Source of the DNA: Lachnospira sp050874305
GTDB taxonomy: Bacteria > Bacillota > Clostridia > Lachnospirales > Lachnospiraceae
Assembly: GCA_050874305.1 (NCBI GenBank)
Contig: JBNMKL010000002.1
Location: 1 to 64,000, forward strand
DNA length: 64,000 nucleotides
Direction: 5' to 3'
The notes below the pieces were generated by a model, which did not search any database, had not been told where the DNA came from, and was given only the letters and a program-made list of their open reading frames with translations. A program made the position numbers and the translations under genes. Of this stretch, positions 51,860 to 61,329 are shown piece after piece. The number at the start of each line of letters is the position of its first letter. The stretch's first letter is position 1.

Positions 51860-52255
51860 TTACTGGTATATCTCACGCCATTCCATATCACCACGCTCTA
51901 ATGACTTGATAAGCAATTCAGCAGTGGCAAGATTAGTTGCGAGTGGAATATTATACATATCACATAATTTACAAACATTACCAGCATCTGGTTCATGAAT
52001 ATTAGGATTCTCTGCTTCACGCAGGAATATAACAAGATCTATCTGATTATGTTCAATCTCTGCACATAACTGCTGATCTCCCCCTAAGTGTCCTGTAAGG
52101 AACTTATGAACCGACAGATTAGTAACATCTTCTATAAGCTGCCCTGTTGTTCCAGTCGCAAACAACTGGTTTTTACTAAGTATACCATGATATGCGATGC
52201 AGAAATTCTGCATCAGTTTTTTCTTTGAATCATGAGCAATAAGTCCAATATTCAT
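51860..52255 (-). CDS. mgsA: Methylglyoxal synthase
   Basis: 131 residues converting dihydroxyacetone phosphate to methylglyoxal. Start MNIGLIAHDSKKKLM, phosphate loop ATGTTGQLI, and active-site GHLGGDQQ and IHEPDAGN, keeping the residues equal to E. coli Asp71, His98 and Asp101. The position of E. coli Asp91 (WDPL) is Glu here (REAEN). The ATG at 52255 is chosen since GGAGA is five bases upstream; a start at 52267 is possible. Lies between rodA and the HlyD-like gene. Confidence 0.9.
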   Translation of the reverse strand: MNIGLIAHDSKKKLMQNFCIAYHGILSKNQLFATGTTGQLIEDVTNLSVHKFLTGHLGGDQQLCAEIEHNQIDLVIFLREAENPNIHEPDAGNVCKLCDMYNIPLATNLATAELLIKSLERGDMEWREIYQ

Positions 52256-52287
52256 ATGAATCTCCATTTCATGAAAGTATATAATCT

Positions 52288-53433
52288 TTAACCTTTAAAG
52301 TCCTTAGCAAATATATCATCATCTTTAATTACATTTCTCTGGAGACTGATATTAAGTACAATCCCCATCGACATCATAAGAACAAGTAATGATGTCAGAC
52401 CGTAACTAAAGAATGGTAATGGCAGACCTGTATTAGGAAGAATCTGTGTTACAACTCCCAGATTAATAAAAGCCTGGAATCCTATATAAGCCGCCACCCC
52501 ACAGCATATCAATCTTCCAGCAAAGTTTTTCGCCCTCACCGCTGTAATTATACACTCAATAACTATCAATGACAATAGAATTATAACTGCCATACAGCCG
52601 GCAAAGCCTAATTCTTCACCTATAACCGCAAATATAAAGTCTGTATGCGCCTCTGCTATATAATTGGCATTCTTCATGGATGTAGGGTCATCATTATCAA
52701 GTCCCTTTCCTGACAGCTGACCTGAACCGATAGCTTTAACAGCATACTCCTGCTGATACACACCGGCATCATTCTCTTCAGGATGAAGGAACGAAACAAT
52801 TCTGTTCCTCTGATAATCCTTCAAAAAGAACACTTTATTATTCTCATTGCTTATATAGAACAACGACCCAACCAGAACCGGAACAATAACCAGAATTGCT
52901 ATACCAATTGTTTTATAGCTTAACCCGGCACAGAATATAATCGTAAACAATATCAGAAATGTAAGTATTGTTGTAGATAAATCGGGCTGTGATGCAATCA
53001 GTAATAATGGAAGTCCCAGAACACACGCTAATATAATTAAAAAACGCCAGTCATTAATTCTATCCTTGTACATAGATACAATCTTAGCTGTTACAAGTAT
53101 GAGTATAAGCTTCGACAATTCAGATGGCTGGAACTGGAATCCCAGCACCTGAATCCACCTCTTTGCTCCATGGCTGGACTTACCAGCCGCCTTAACAAGA
53201 ATAAGAAATATAATATTAATCACATACCAGACCCAATAATACTTAAGAATCCAGTTATAATCCACAAATGATATGAATAACATTAAAGAGACAGCTAATA
53301 CAAGTCCAAAACACTGTTTAAGGGTATATTCCGGATTAGCACTATTAATAACAACAATTCCAAAAAGTGCTGTAATCATTAGTATTAATAATAGTCTGAA
53401 ATTATATGATTTTAATTGATATTTCTTAAACAT
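52288..53433 (-). CDS. rodA: Rod shape-determining protein RodA (SEDS family)
   Basis: 381-residue SEDS glycosyltransferase with about ten membrane helices that polymerises lipid II with a class B PBP. Conserved GAKRWIQVLGFQFQPSELSKL, and the C-terminal AEAHTDFIFAVIGEELGFAG with the catalytic Asp loop and LPNTGLPLPFFSYGLTSLL. Named RodA rather than FtsW because of the mreBCD-mrdA-minCDE setting; sequence alone separates these poorly. Confidence 0.9.
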   Translation of the reverse strand: MFKKYQLKSYNFRLLLILMITALFGIVVINSANPEYTLKQCFGLVLAVSLMLFISFVDYNWILKYYWVWYVINIIFLILVKAAGKSSHGAKRWIQVLGFQFQPSELSKLILILVTAKIVSMYKDRINDWRFLIILACVLGLPLLLIASQPDLSTTILTFLILFTIIFCAGLSYKTIGIAILVIVPVLVGSLFYISNENNKVFFLKDYQRNRIVSFLHPEENDAGVYQQEYAVKAIGSGQLSGKGLDNDDPTSMKNANYIAEAHTDFIFAVIGEELGFAGCMAVIILLSLIVIECIITAVRAKNFAGRLICCGVAAYIGFQAFINLGVVTQILPNTGLPLPFFSYGLTSLLVLMMSMGIVLNISLQRNVIKDDDIFAKDFKG

Positions 53434-53453
53434 ACAAACTCCTAAAGAAATAA

Positions 53454-53729
53454 CTATTTGTCACTATTACGCATATCCTTTATAGGAATATTAGCGAATA
53501 ACGCTGGTACTGAACCATTGTTAGTATCAGATTCTGTTGATGTAATCTGAATATCCAGTCCCTCTGCATCAATGACCATATATTTTGATATTACTTTAAT
53601 AATATCATTTTTTATCATTTCCATTACCTCTGGTGAGCAGTTAGCACGGTCAGAAACAAGCAAAAGCTTTAATCTGTCTTTAGCAACATCACCAGAGCCC
53701 TTTTTCTTAAATAAATCCATCAAGCTCAT
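53454..53729 (-). CDS. minE: Cell division topological specificity factor MinE
   Basis: 91 residues. MDLFKKKGSGDVAKDRLKLLLVSDR shows the membrane-targeting start and the MinD-contact helix; the C-terminal dimerisation part contains KYMVIDAEGLDIQIT. It stimulates MinD ATPase and drives Min oscillation. Follows minD by 21 bases. Confidence 0.93.
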   Translation of the reverse strand: MSLMDLFKKKGSGDVAKDRLKLLLVSDRANCSPEVMEMIKNDIIKVISKYMVIDAEGLDIQITSTESDTNNGSVPALFANIPIKDMRNSDK

Positions 53730-53750
53730 TATAATAGTCCCCCGTATATT

Positions 53751-54557
53751 TTACTTACTGCTCTTGAATAAAGAAGAAAGCTTCTTAAAGAATCCACCTT
53801 TACCATTAAGATCAAGAAATTCAACTTCCTCGCCAGTAATTCTTCTGCATATATTCATATATGCCTGTCCTGCAAGTGAATCATCACCTACAAGTGGCTG
53901 TCCTTTATTAGTCGCAACAACAATATTTTCATCATCTGGAACAGCACCGATGACATTAAGCTGTAAAATGTCATTGACATCTTCAATTGACATCATTTCG
54001 CCTCTGTTAACCATATCCATTCTTATTCTGTTAACAATAAGATCTTCATGATCTTTAAGTCCGTGTGCATCAAGAAGTCCTACAATTCTGTCAGCATCTC
54101 TTATAGCTGATACCTCTGGAGTTGTAACTACTAAAGCTCTGTCAGCACCAGCGATTGCGTTCTGGAATCCCTGCTCAATACCTGCTGGACAGTCAAGAAT
54201 TATGTAATCAAAGCCTTCTGGATCAGCCTTTAACTCTTCAATAACCTTAATCATCTGTTCTGGAGATATAGCTGACTTGTCTCTTGTCTGTGCTGTTGGA
54301 AGTAAAAACAACTTAGGACATCTCTTATCTGTGATTAATGCCTGCTTAATTCTGCAGTTTCCCTCAACAACATCTACAAGATTATATACAATTCTATTTT
54401 CCAGACCTAATACAACATCAAGATTTCTAAGTCCAGTATCAGTATCAATCATAACAACTTTTTTGCCAAGCTTGGCAAGTCCTGTACCAATATTAGCAGT
54501 TGTTGTAGTCTTACCAACGCCACCCTTTCCAGATGTAACAACAATAACTTCGCTCAT
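53751..54557 (-). CDS. minD: Septum site-determining ATPase MinD
   Basis: 268-residue deviant-Walker ATPase. P-loop VTSGKGGVGKTTTTANIG (about 6-23) with the signature lysine, DTDTGLRNLDVVLG, DCPAGIEQGFQNAI, and a C-terminal amphipathic helix (GGFFKKLSSLFKSSK) for membrane binding. Recruits MinC and MinE. AGGAGG lies before the ATG, and a TTGATT-N17-CATAAT pair at 54613-54641 may give minDE its own promoter. Confidence 0.97.
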   Translation of the reverse strand: MSEVIVVTSGKGGVGKTTTTANIGTGLAKLGKKVVMIDTDTGLRNLDVVLGLENRIVYNLVDVVEGNCRIKQALITDKRCPKLFLLPTAQTRDKSAISPEQMIKVIEELKADPEGFDYIILDCPAGIEQGFQNAIAGADRALVVTTPEVSAIRDADRIVGLLDAHGLKDHEDLIVNRIRMDMVNRGEMMSIEDVNDILQLNVIGAVPDDENIVVATNKGQPLVGDDSLAGQAYMNICRRITGEEVEFLDLNGKGGFFKKLSSLFKSSK

Positions 54558-54612
54558 TACGCGCCTCCTATTATCTTTTATTAATTATTTTTCATATTCC
54601 TGCATAGATATA

Positions 54613-54641
54613 ATTATGCTTCAATACTTTTATTAAATCAA
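54613..54641 (-). promoter_or_regulatory. Candidate internal promoter for minDE
   Basis: On the minus strand, TTGATT (54641-54636), 17 bases, CATAAT (54618-54613), in the 86-base gap between minC and minD. Confidence 0.38.
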
Positions 54642-54643
54642 CC

Positions 54644-55357
54644 CTAATTAATGTTAATATCTTCAATAACATCAGAAGATAAATCCTCAATATATATATT
54701 GCCATCTTCTACAAATGCAATCTTAGGCTCTACATTCTTTGCCTGCTTATTAAGTCTTGACAGCCTTGCTCTCTTTATCTTGGCAGTTACTGATGTATCT
54801 GAACTTCTGGCAATTACATCAGCTATCTTAATCTGCATAGGACTCATATCAAGCGCCACTACAAATGAGTTGCCATTTCCGCCTGCTCCTGCATACACAT
54901 TACCTTTAAGGCTTCCAAGAACTATGACATTACCCTTGGATATGACTCTTCCTCCAGGGTTAACATCGCCTAATATTATTACACTTGTCTCCGATTCCAG
55001 CACCTGTCCCGAACGCAGTGTTCCTTTGTAGAACAATCCGTCAGCATTACCATTTACAAGAAGTGAATCACTTGAAATACTTTCATCCTGATTTCCATTG
55101 GCATTGCTCTTATTGTCAAGCACACATATTATCTTCATGTTAGTTGACTCATCAATGACATCTAACAATTCCTGCTGTTCCTCATTAGACAAATCTCTTC
55201 CTTCAAATGCCAGAGCCATATCAGCGTTGCCAAAGAAAGAAGCTGATTGTGTAAATTTCTCTTTAACAAGGCTTTTCAATTCTTCAAAACTTATATCATC
55301 ATCAAGAATAACTGTTATACCCTGCTTATTACTTTTAATTATAACTGAATTATTCAC
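54644..55357 (-). CDS. minC: Septum site-determining protein MinC (GTG start)
   Basis: 237 residues. N-terminal domain (NSVIIKSNKQGITVILDDD) and a C-terminal beta-helix with the GDVNPGGRVISKGNVIVLGSLKG and GAGGNGNSFVVALDMSPMQIKIADVIAR blocks for MinD binding. It inhibits FtsZ polymerisation. The start is taken as GTG at 55357 because GAGG lies six bases upstream and the family begins here; an ATG at 55381 would add eight residues and has no ribosome site. Confidence 0.93.
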   Translation of the reverse strand: MNNSVIIKSNKQGITVILDDDISFEELKSLVKEKFTQSASFFGNADMALAFEGRDLSNEEQQELLDVIDESTNMKIICVLDNKSNANGNQDESISSDSLLVNGNADGLFYKGTLRSGQVLESETSVIILGDVNPGGRVISKGNVIVLGSLKGNVYAGAGGNGNSFVVALDMSPMQIKIADVIARSSDTSVTAKIKRARLSRLNKQAKNVEPKIAFVEDGNIYIEDLSSDVIEDININ

Positions 55358-55414
55358 GCCGCACCTCACATTCTTCTCCATACAAACATATATATTTTAA
55401 AGTTTTTTTTATTA

Positions 55415-58171
55415 TTATTCAAGTCCAAAGTACGTTTTTAAAATATTTGCTGTAAGTGTTGCAGTATATCCACTTCCGTAACCATTTCTGATAATAACGG
55501 ACATAGCAACCTGTGGATTCTCATAAGGAGCATAACTTATCATTGTCGCATGGTCAGGTCTGCTTCCGCTCTCCTGTGCAGTACCTGTCTTAGAGCCAAC
55601 AGTTATGCCGACATTCTTGACATCTGCATATGATTCTGTAGCAAGATACATGCCGTAATGTACTGCATTCCATATACCTGAACTTATATTCATTGTCGAT
55701 GCAACCTCAGCTTCATTCTCTCTTATAAGATTGCCGCTGTTATCTGTTATCTTATCTATAAGTGTAAGATTATAGCATGTTCCACTATTCGCAATTGTTG
55801 TAACATATCTTGCAAGATTTAAGGCACTGTACTGATGAGTTCCCTGACCGATTGCAGAACGTATGGCATCCTCTGTAGATGCATGAGGAGCTTTCTCTGG
55901 TATTTCAATTCCAGCCTTGGTTGCAATTCCCATCTGTTCTGCATAATTCTTAAGGATACTCAAAGCATACGTACTGTTATAATTTCCGTCTCTTAACTTA
56001 CCAAGCCTGAATCCAACATTGTAGAAATACACATTACATGAATCCCTTATCGCTGTTGATACATTCTCTGTTCCATGTCCCCATCTCTGCCAGCATCTTG
56101 GTGGAGGGTCAATCTCATTAAATGTTCCTGAACAGAAAAATTCTGTTGAAGTATCTATAACTCCCTGATCAAGTCCTGCTATTGACGAACATATCTTAAA
56201 AATTGAACCTGGAGCATTCTGCGCCTGTGTTGCATAATTGGTAAGCGGCTTAGAATTATCATTACTAAGTTTAGAATAATAATCCGCATCAACTGTACCT
56301 GACATCTTGTTATTATCGTAACTTGGATACGATACGAGTGCCAGTACCTTTCCAGTATTAGGGTCTGTCATAACACATGAACCAGAACATGGGTCAAGAG
56401 CAAGTTCTGCGGGTGTTATCTTCTTAGTCGTTATAGCATCAACCATAAAATTATATGGTGACATTCTGTTTTCCCTGATATAAGTATAGTCATCCTCTGA
56501 ATCAAGATAGCCCTGTTCAAACAAAATCATAATAAGTTGTCTTCCAGTGATATCTACATTATCAACCATATACTTGTACATTTTCTTGGAGAAATTGTTA
56601 TCTACATATAACTGGTCAATAATATACTGGCACAATATGTCATATGATTCTGAAAGACTTGTATACTGCTGGTCAGCAAGTAATGACATATCAATCCAGT
56701 TCTGTGTTATACCATACTTTAAAAGTTCTGTAAGGCTTGTATTATTCTTCTCAGTCCAATCTGTATATATGGCATCATTAACATCAACCTTGCTTGTATT
56801 AAATACCTTATTTGTACATAATAAATCCCTGTAGATATACCATATATAGGCTTTCTGTTCTTCTGTAAGATTGCCATACTTAGTACTTCCATATCTTAAT
56901 TCATTCTCAAGCCATGCAAATGTATTATCTTTCTTTACAAGATATGTGTTATAAACTTCTGTCTCTGCCTCATGTTCACAGAGTGCCATCTGGTCAAGTG
57001 ATATAAGATTATTGTTAACAAGTGCAAAGTAAACCTCTTTAATTGGTATATTGATTCTTGAAACTTCTCCTGATGAGTTATATTGGTATTTTTCATCACC
57101 TGATGTTATATAAGTAAGCAGTATCTTAACAATCTGATCTTCAATTTCTTCATATATTTCTTTCTGGAGATTAATATCTATCGTAAGATAAACATCATTA
57201 CCTGCGACAGCATCTGTCTCATCAACAACCTCTGTTATACGTCCAACTGTATCAACATATACTGTCTTGGAGCCCTTGGTTCCCGCAAGTTCTGTCTCCA
57301 TTGCTTGTTCAATTCCGGTTTTACCTACAACATCATTATTCTCATATACATTATTCTGTGCATTTAGCGTTTCTAATTCTGTAGTTGAGATAGTACCCGT
57401 ATACCCCAATACCTGTGAACAATATACACTGTTAACATATCTTCTTACATACTGCTGTTCAACTATAACCCCCGGAAGTTCTCCTGAATTTTCAAGAACA
57501 GCTGCCACCGTATCGTCTGACACCTCATTAGCAATTGTAAAGCTTACATATCTGTTGTATGAATTGGCAGACATGCTGACTCTTAAATTAATAATTTCAA
57601 GAAGATGCTCTACGCTGTAATTGTCCCTGTTAATCTCGTATTTGTTGCAAAGGAAATCAATCATCTCGTTAGCTGATGAATTTCTCTGTTCGTCAGTAAG
57701 CTCTGATAAAGTTCTGGCTCCGTATGTATCTCTCTTGAATCTTAACAGAGCATTATCTGAAACTGTATATGCAAATCCACCTGCACCATCTGATACAATC
57801 TGGAAATCATTGGCAAATTTGTCGTTCTTTGACTCTATAATTGTAAGTGTCTTCTCGATTGCGGAATTGATAGAATTATTCTTAATTGTTGTACTTGAAT
57901 ATGTTCCACTGTCACTTATCTTAACAGCAAATGCTATCTCATTGTAAGCAAGCAGAACGCCGTTCTTATCAAATATTCTTCCTCTCGTTGCTGCAACACT
58001 TGTTGTCTTTTTTATTGATTCAGACAAAGATGAAACATATGAATCTCCATTAATTATCTGGAGATTAAAAATTCTACCAACAATAACAGAAAACATAACT
58101 ATAAATACCAGTACTAATGGTACAATTCTTGACTTTAGTAAACTTAGAATATAATCAAATGTCTCTCTCAT
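55415..58171 (-). CDS. mrdA: Penicillin-binding protein 2 (elongation-specific transpeptidase) with large insertion
   Basis: 918 residues, one N-terminal membrane helix (about 15-37), a pedestal/dimerisation region and a transpeptidase domain with active site Ser656 in APGSIFK (Ser-x-x-Lys), the Ser-x-Asn as RDSCN and Lys861-Thr-Gly in GSKTGTAQ. Classical PBP2 has about 630-700 residues with its serine near 330-400; here about 250 extra, mostly helical, residues lie between about 335 and 600 (from SGDEKYQYNSSG to the TKKITPAEL region). Partner of RodA and MreBCD. Overlaps mreD by 17 bases. Confidence 0.92.
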   Translation of the reverse strand: MRETFDYILSLLKSRIVPLVLVFIVMFSVIVGRIFNLQIINGDSYVSSLSESIKKTTSVAATRGRIFDKNGVLLAYNEIAFAVKISDSGTYSSTTIKNNSINSAIEKTLTIIESKNDKFANDFQIVSDGAGGFAYTVSDNALLRFKRDTYGARTLSELTDEQRNSSANEMIDFLCNKYEINRDNYSVEHLLEIINLRVSMSANSYNRYVSFTIANEVSDDTVAAVLENSGELPGVIVEQQYVRRYVNSVYCSQVLGYTGTISTTELETLNAQNNVYENNDVVGKTGIEQAMETELAGTKGSKTVYVDTVGRITEVVDETDAVAGNDVYLTIDINLQKEIYEEIEDQIVKILLTYITSGDEKYQYNSSGEVSRINIPIKEVYFALVNNNLISLDQMALCEHEAETEVYNTYLVKKDNTFAWLENELRYGSTKYGNLTEEQKAYIWYIYRDLLCTNKVFNTSKVDVNDAIYTDWTEKNNTSLTELLKYGITQNWIDMSLLADQQYTSLSESYDILCQYIIDQLYVDNNFSKKMYKYMVDNVDITGRQLIMILFEQGYLDSEDDYTYIRENRMSPYNFMVDAITTKKITPAELALDPCSGSCVMTDPNTGKVLALVSYPSYDNNKMSGTVDADYYSKLSNDNSKPLTNYATQAQNAPGSIFKICSSIAGLDQGVIDTSTEFFCSGTFNEIDPPPRCWQRWGHGTENVSTAIRDSCNVYFYNVGFRLGKLRDGNYNSTYALSILKNYAEQMGIATKAGIEIPEKAPHASTEDAIRSAIGQGTHQYSALNLARYVTTIANSGTCYNLTLIDKITDNSGNLIRENEAEVASTMNISSGIWNAVHYGMYLATESYADVKNVGITVGSKTGTAQESGSRPDHATMISYAPYENPQVAMSVIIRNGYGSGYTATLTANILKTYFGLE

Positions 58172-58685
58172 TTACCTCACCTAATCTCCTCTTATCCTTG
58201 CTCTTCAAGTATGGATTCAGCTTTAATATCGGTTTAACAATAATAAGCATTATAAGTGCACTGTAAAGCATCTCTGGAATAATAATCTTATTCAGGTAAA
58301 ATCCATACTCAAGGTCATTATGAAGCATAAAATTTCCAAAATAAGAGCCTGTCTCAAATACAAAATCTCCAATAATTGTAAAAATAACCGGAAGTGCTAT
58401 ATTGCTCTCCTCGTACTTGTTAAAGAATAATCCTGAAACATATCCTACAACAGTAAATACAAGTGATGAATATCCTAATGCATTGGGTGAATACACATCA
58501 TACATAAATCCAGAGAAGAATCCTACAAACATTCCTTCATTGCTTCCATTGATATAACCAAAGATAACTGGCAAGAGTATCATGAAATTAGGCATAACTC
58601 CGCCTAATCTGATAACTCTCCCCAGTGTCGTCTGTAGTGCTATAAATATTATTATCAAAATCAGTTCTACGATTTTCCTTTTCAT
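58155..58685 (-). CDS. mreD: Rod shape-determining protein MreD
   Basis: 176-residue membrane protein with about five helices; start MKRKIVELILIIIFIALQTT and conserved GEGMFVGFFSGFMYD-like segment (here NGSNEGMFVGFFSGFMYDVY). It links MreC with PBP2/RodA. One base after the mreC stop and overlapping mrdA by 17 bases. Confidence 0.9.
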   Translation of the reverse strand: MKRKIVELILIIIFIALQTTLGRVIRLGGVMPNFMILLPVIFGYINGSNEGMFVGFFSGFMYDVYSPNALGYSSLVFTVVGYVSGLFFNKYEESNIALPVIFTIIGDFVFETGSYFGNFMLHNDLEYGFYLNKIIIPEMLYSALIMLIIVKPILKLNPYLKSKDKRRLGEVNERDI

Positions 58686-59534
58686 TTAATTACCAGAATC
58701 CTTTAACTTTGTGATAATCAAAACTTCCTGCAGATGTTCAAAATCAACTGCTGGCACAAGATAACCAGACTGTGTAAGATTATTCACATCCAGCGATACA
58801 TCTTTAGTATACCCAATCAGAATTCCCGATAAATACTTGTCACTGATATTAGAAGTTACAATCTTATCTCCATTTCTGACATTGACAGAGCTGTTAAAAT
58901 ACTTCACACTTATGAATCCGCTGTCCATAAGCTTGATATCGCCTTCAACTGTACATTTATCTCCGGTATCTATAAGCTGTCCACTCACAAAGCTTCCATC
59001 TTCTATAATTGTCTTGACTGTGGCAGAATGTGCATTGACAGAGGTAACAATTCCTACTAATCCTCCTGATGCAACTACATTCATATCAACCTGTATGCCT
59101 TCTTCTCTACCCTTATCAATTATGAATGTCGAATACCAGTTATCTGACGATGTCATGATAATTCTTGCTCCGACCTTAGGATAATCTTCATATTGTGCAT
59201 CAAGCTCATACAGACTTCTAAGTCTGTCAAGTTCATATGTATCCTGCTTTAATCTGTTATTCTCTTCTGTAAGGCTATCTACTGTGTTGTGCAGTGATTC
59301 ATTCTCTTCAAGGAGTCTGCTCACTTCCTGAAGCTGGTCATACTTATCGTTAGTCCATAATCCAATATAATTCATTCCCTTCTGGATTGGCATTACAACA
59401 TATGCAACTGCATTTGTCAATGGTGATGAAACTTTATCAGTTATGAAACTAACGCCTATAAATAAAACACATACAACACACACAGCTATCAGAATATATT
59501 TAGATGTAAAATAATCTGATAATTTCCTTCTCAT
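58686..59534 (-). CDS. mreC: Rod shape-determining protein MreC
   Basis: 282 residues: membrane helix (about 12-32), coiled coil (about 65-100, LLEENESLHNTVDSLTEENN) and the two-barrel extracytoplasmic domain with GARIIMTSSDNWYSTFIIDKG, VVASGGLVGIV and GDKIVTSNISDKYLSGILIG. Activates PBP2. Follows mreB by about 40 bases; its stop abuts mreD. Confidence 0.94.
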   Translation of the reverse strand: MRRKLSDYFTSKYILIAVCVVCVLFIGVSFITDKVSSPLTNAVAYVVMPIQKGMNYIGLWTNDKYDQLQEVSRLLEENESLHNTVDSLTEENNRLKQDTYELDRLRSLYELDAQYEDYPKVGARIIMTSSDNWYSTFIIDKGREEGIQVDMNVVASGGLVGIVTSVNAHSATVKTIIEDGSFVSGQLIDTGDKCTVEGDIKLMDSGFISVKYFNSSVNVRNGDKIVTSNISDKYLSGILIGYTKDVSLDVNNLTQSGYLVPAVDFEHLQEVLIITKLKDSGN

Positions 59535-59575
59535 CTTAATCCTCCATGCTATGAGTATTAATACACAACAACTTA

Positions 59576-60595
59576 TTAATCGTATACTTTATCCTGTGGT
59601 GTATATGCGATTCCCTCAAAGTCTGGATTAGTAACAACTCCCATAAGTCCTCTTACAACGCTCTCTGATGGATTCTCAACAACATTAACCTTAAGATTAG
59701 TTTCTCCATTAATAAATGTCTCAAGATTATTGATATTAGATGTACCGCCTGAAACATAGATACCATTCTTTATGATATCTGCTGCAAGTTCTGGTGGTGT
59801 TCTCTCTAAGATTACTTTAATTGAATCCATTATTGAATGAAGTGGATCAATTATAGCCTGATATATTACATCTGATGATATATCAACGCTTACAGGAAGA
59901 CCTGATAATACATTACGTCCAAATCCAGGAGCAAATGTCTCATCACACTTGATAGCACTTCCTATCTGCTTCTTTAAGCCCTCTGCTGTCTTGCTTCCAA
60001 TAACAAGATTGTAAACTTTTCTAATATGGCTGATAATGCAGTCATCAAGCTTATTGCCACCTATCTTGACTGATTTGCTTATTACAATTCCACCAAGAGA
60101 AAGAACAGATATCTCAGTTGTCTCAGCTCCGATATTGACAATCATGATACCTCTTGACTTAGTTACATCAAGTCCTGCACCGATTGCATCTGCAACTGGC
60201 TTGTCAACTATGAATATATTCTTGGCTTTAACCTTAGAATCTGCAACAAGTTCATAAAAAGCTCTCTTCTCAACTTCTGTAACATCTGTTGGAACAGCTA
60301 TATAAAAGTCTGTATTACCTGCATTCTTCTTATCGCCATTGAGCTTATTATAGAACTGTAAAAGAAGTGTCTCCATATTCTCAATATCAGCAATAACGCC
60401 ATACTTAACAGGGAATGAAACCTGAATATTTTCTGGTGCTTTCTCATACATCTCATATGCCTCGTCACCGAACGCAAGAAGATCCTTCTTATTAGCAATA
60501 GCTATGATATTCTTCTCATTAAGAATCTGTTCCTTATCTTTACAGCACATTTTAAAATTGCTTGTACCTATATCAACGCCGTAAACAGTACCCAT
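59576..60595 (-). CDS. mreB: Actin-like cell-shape protein MreB (divergent)
   Basis: 339 residues of actin fold. Phosphate-1 loop VYGVDIGTSNFKM (about 4-16); the second loop reads IVNIGAETTEISVLSLGG (about 154), where typical MreB has V-D-I-G-G-G-T-T. Adenosine region YVSGGTSNINNLETFI near 290 is conserved. Upstream of mreCD as usual, so it should be the elongasome filament; the altered loop makes its ATPase uncertain. Close to radC (17 bases). Confidence 0.88.
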   Translation of the reverse strand: MGTVYGVDIGTSNFKMCCKDKEQILNEKNIIAIANKKDLLAFGDEAYEMYEKAPENIQVSFPVKYGVIADIENMETLLLQFYNKLNGDKKNAGNTDFYIAVPTDVTEVEKRAFYELVADSKVKAKNIFIVDKPVADAIGAGLDVTKSRGIMIVNIGAETTEISVLSLGGIVISKSVKIGGNKLDDCIISHIRKVYNLVIGSKTAEGLKKQIGSAIKCDETFAPGFGRNVLSGLPVSVDISSDVIYQAIIDPLHSIMDSIKVILERTPPELAADIIKNGIYVSGGTSNINNLETFINGETNLKVNVVENPSESVVRGLMGVVTNPDFEGIAYTPQDKVYD

Positions 60596-60612
60596 ATTTG
60601 TACCCCTTTCAG

Positions 60613-61290
60613 TTATATATATTCTTTTTCTTTTAAACTCACATAATCATTGTCCCCAATAATTATATGATCCAGCAGATGAATTCCAAGAAGCTCACCT
60701 GCATCATAGACATCCTTTGTCACTGAAATATCATTACCACTTGGTGTTGCATCTCCACTCGGATGATTGTGAAGCAGCACAATATAAACTGCGCCATACT
60801 TCAATGCCTGTAAAAATATATCTCTCGGACTTACAAGTGAAGAATTAATTGTTCCAATCGTAAGTACCATCTCTTTGATAAGGCTGCACTTATTGTCCAG
60901 CAATACAAGCATAAGATGTTCCTGCGTAAGATGTCTTAAATCCTCCATATAATATGATGCTATGGAGGCAGAATCTGAAAACTTTAGTTTCTTTAATGCT
61001 GTCTGTTTTGCCATTCTTCTTGACAATTCACATATACACTGTATCTGTACTGCTTTGACAGTTCCAACACCCTTAATCGTAGTAAGCTCTTCAATTGAAA
61101 GATTGGTAAGTCCTAACAGATTATTCTCTGAATCTGCCGACTTTCCAAGCTTTAATATAGCTTCAGCCAGTTCCGTTGAATCTTTACCGGTTGTCCCTAC
61201 TCTTAATATTGCTCCTAAAAGCTGTGTATCTGTCAATGACTTTGCGCCATATGCCAGACAGCGTTCATAAGGTTTATTATCCTGTGTCAT
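60613..61290 (-). CDS. radC: RadC family JAB/MPN domain protein
   Basis: 225 residues. N-terminal helix-hairpin-helix like part (TKGVGTVKAVQIQCICEL-type, actually TIKGVGTVKAVQIQCI) and a C-terminal JAMM metallo-domain with HNHPSGDATPSGNDISVTK and the preceding Glu. Once thought to be a repair protein, its function is unsettled. Conserved neighbour of mreB in many bacteria, as here. Confidence 0.93.
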   Translation of the reverse strand: MTQDNKPYERCLAYGAKSLTDTQLLGAILRVGTTGKDSTELAEAILKLGKSADSENNLLGLTNLSIEELTTIKGVGTVKAVQIQCICELSRRMAKQTALKKLKFSDSASIASYYMEDLRHLTQEHLMLVLLDNKCSLIKEMVLTIGTINSSLVSPRDIFLQALKYGAVYIVLLHNHPSGDATPSGNDISVTKDVYDAGELLGIHLLDHIIIGDNDYVSLKEKEYI

Positions 61291-61329
61291 CTAACCCTTT
61301 CCGTTCAAGGCGGATTCAATATACAAAAA

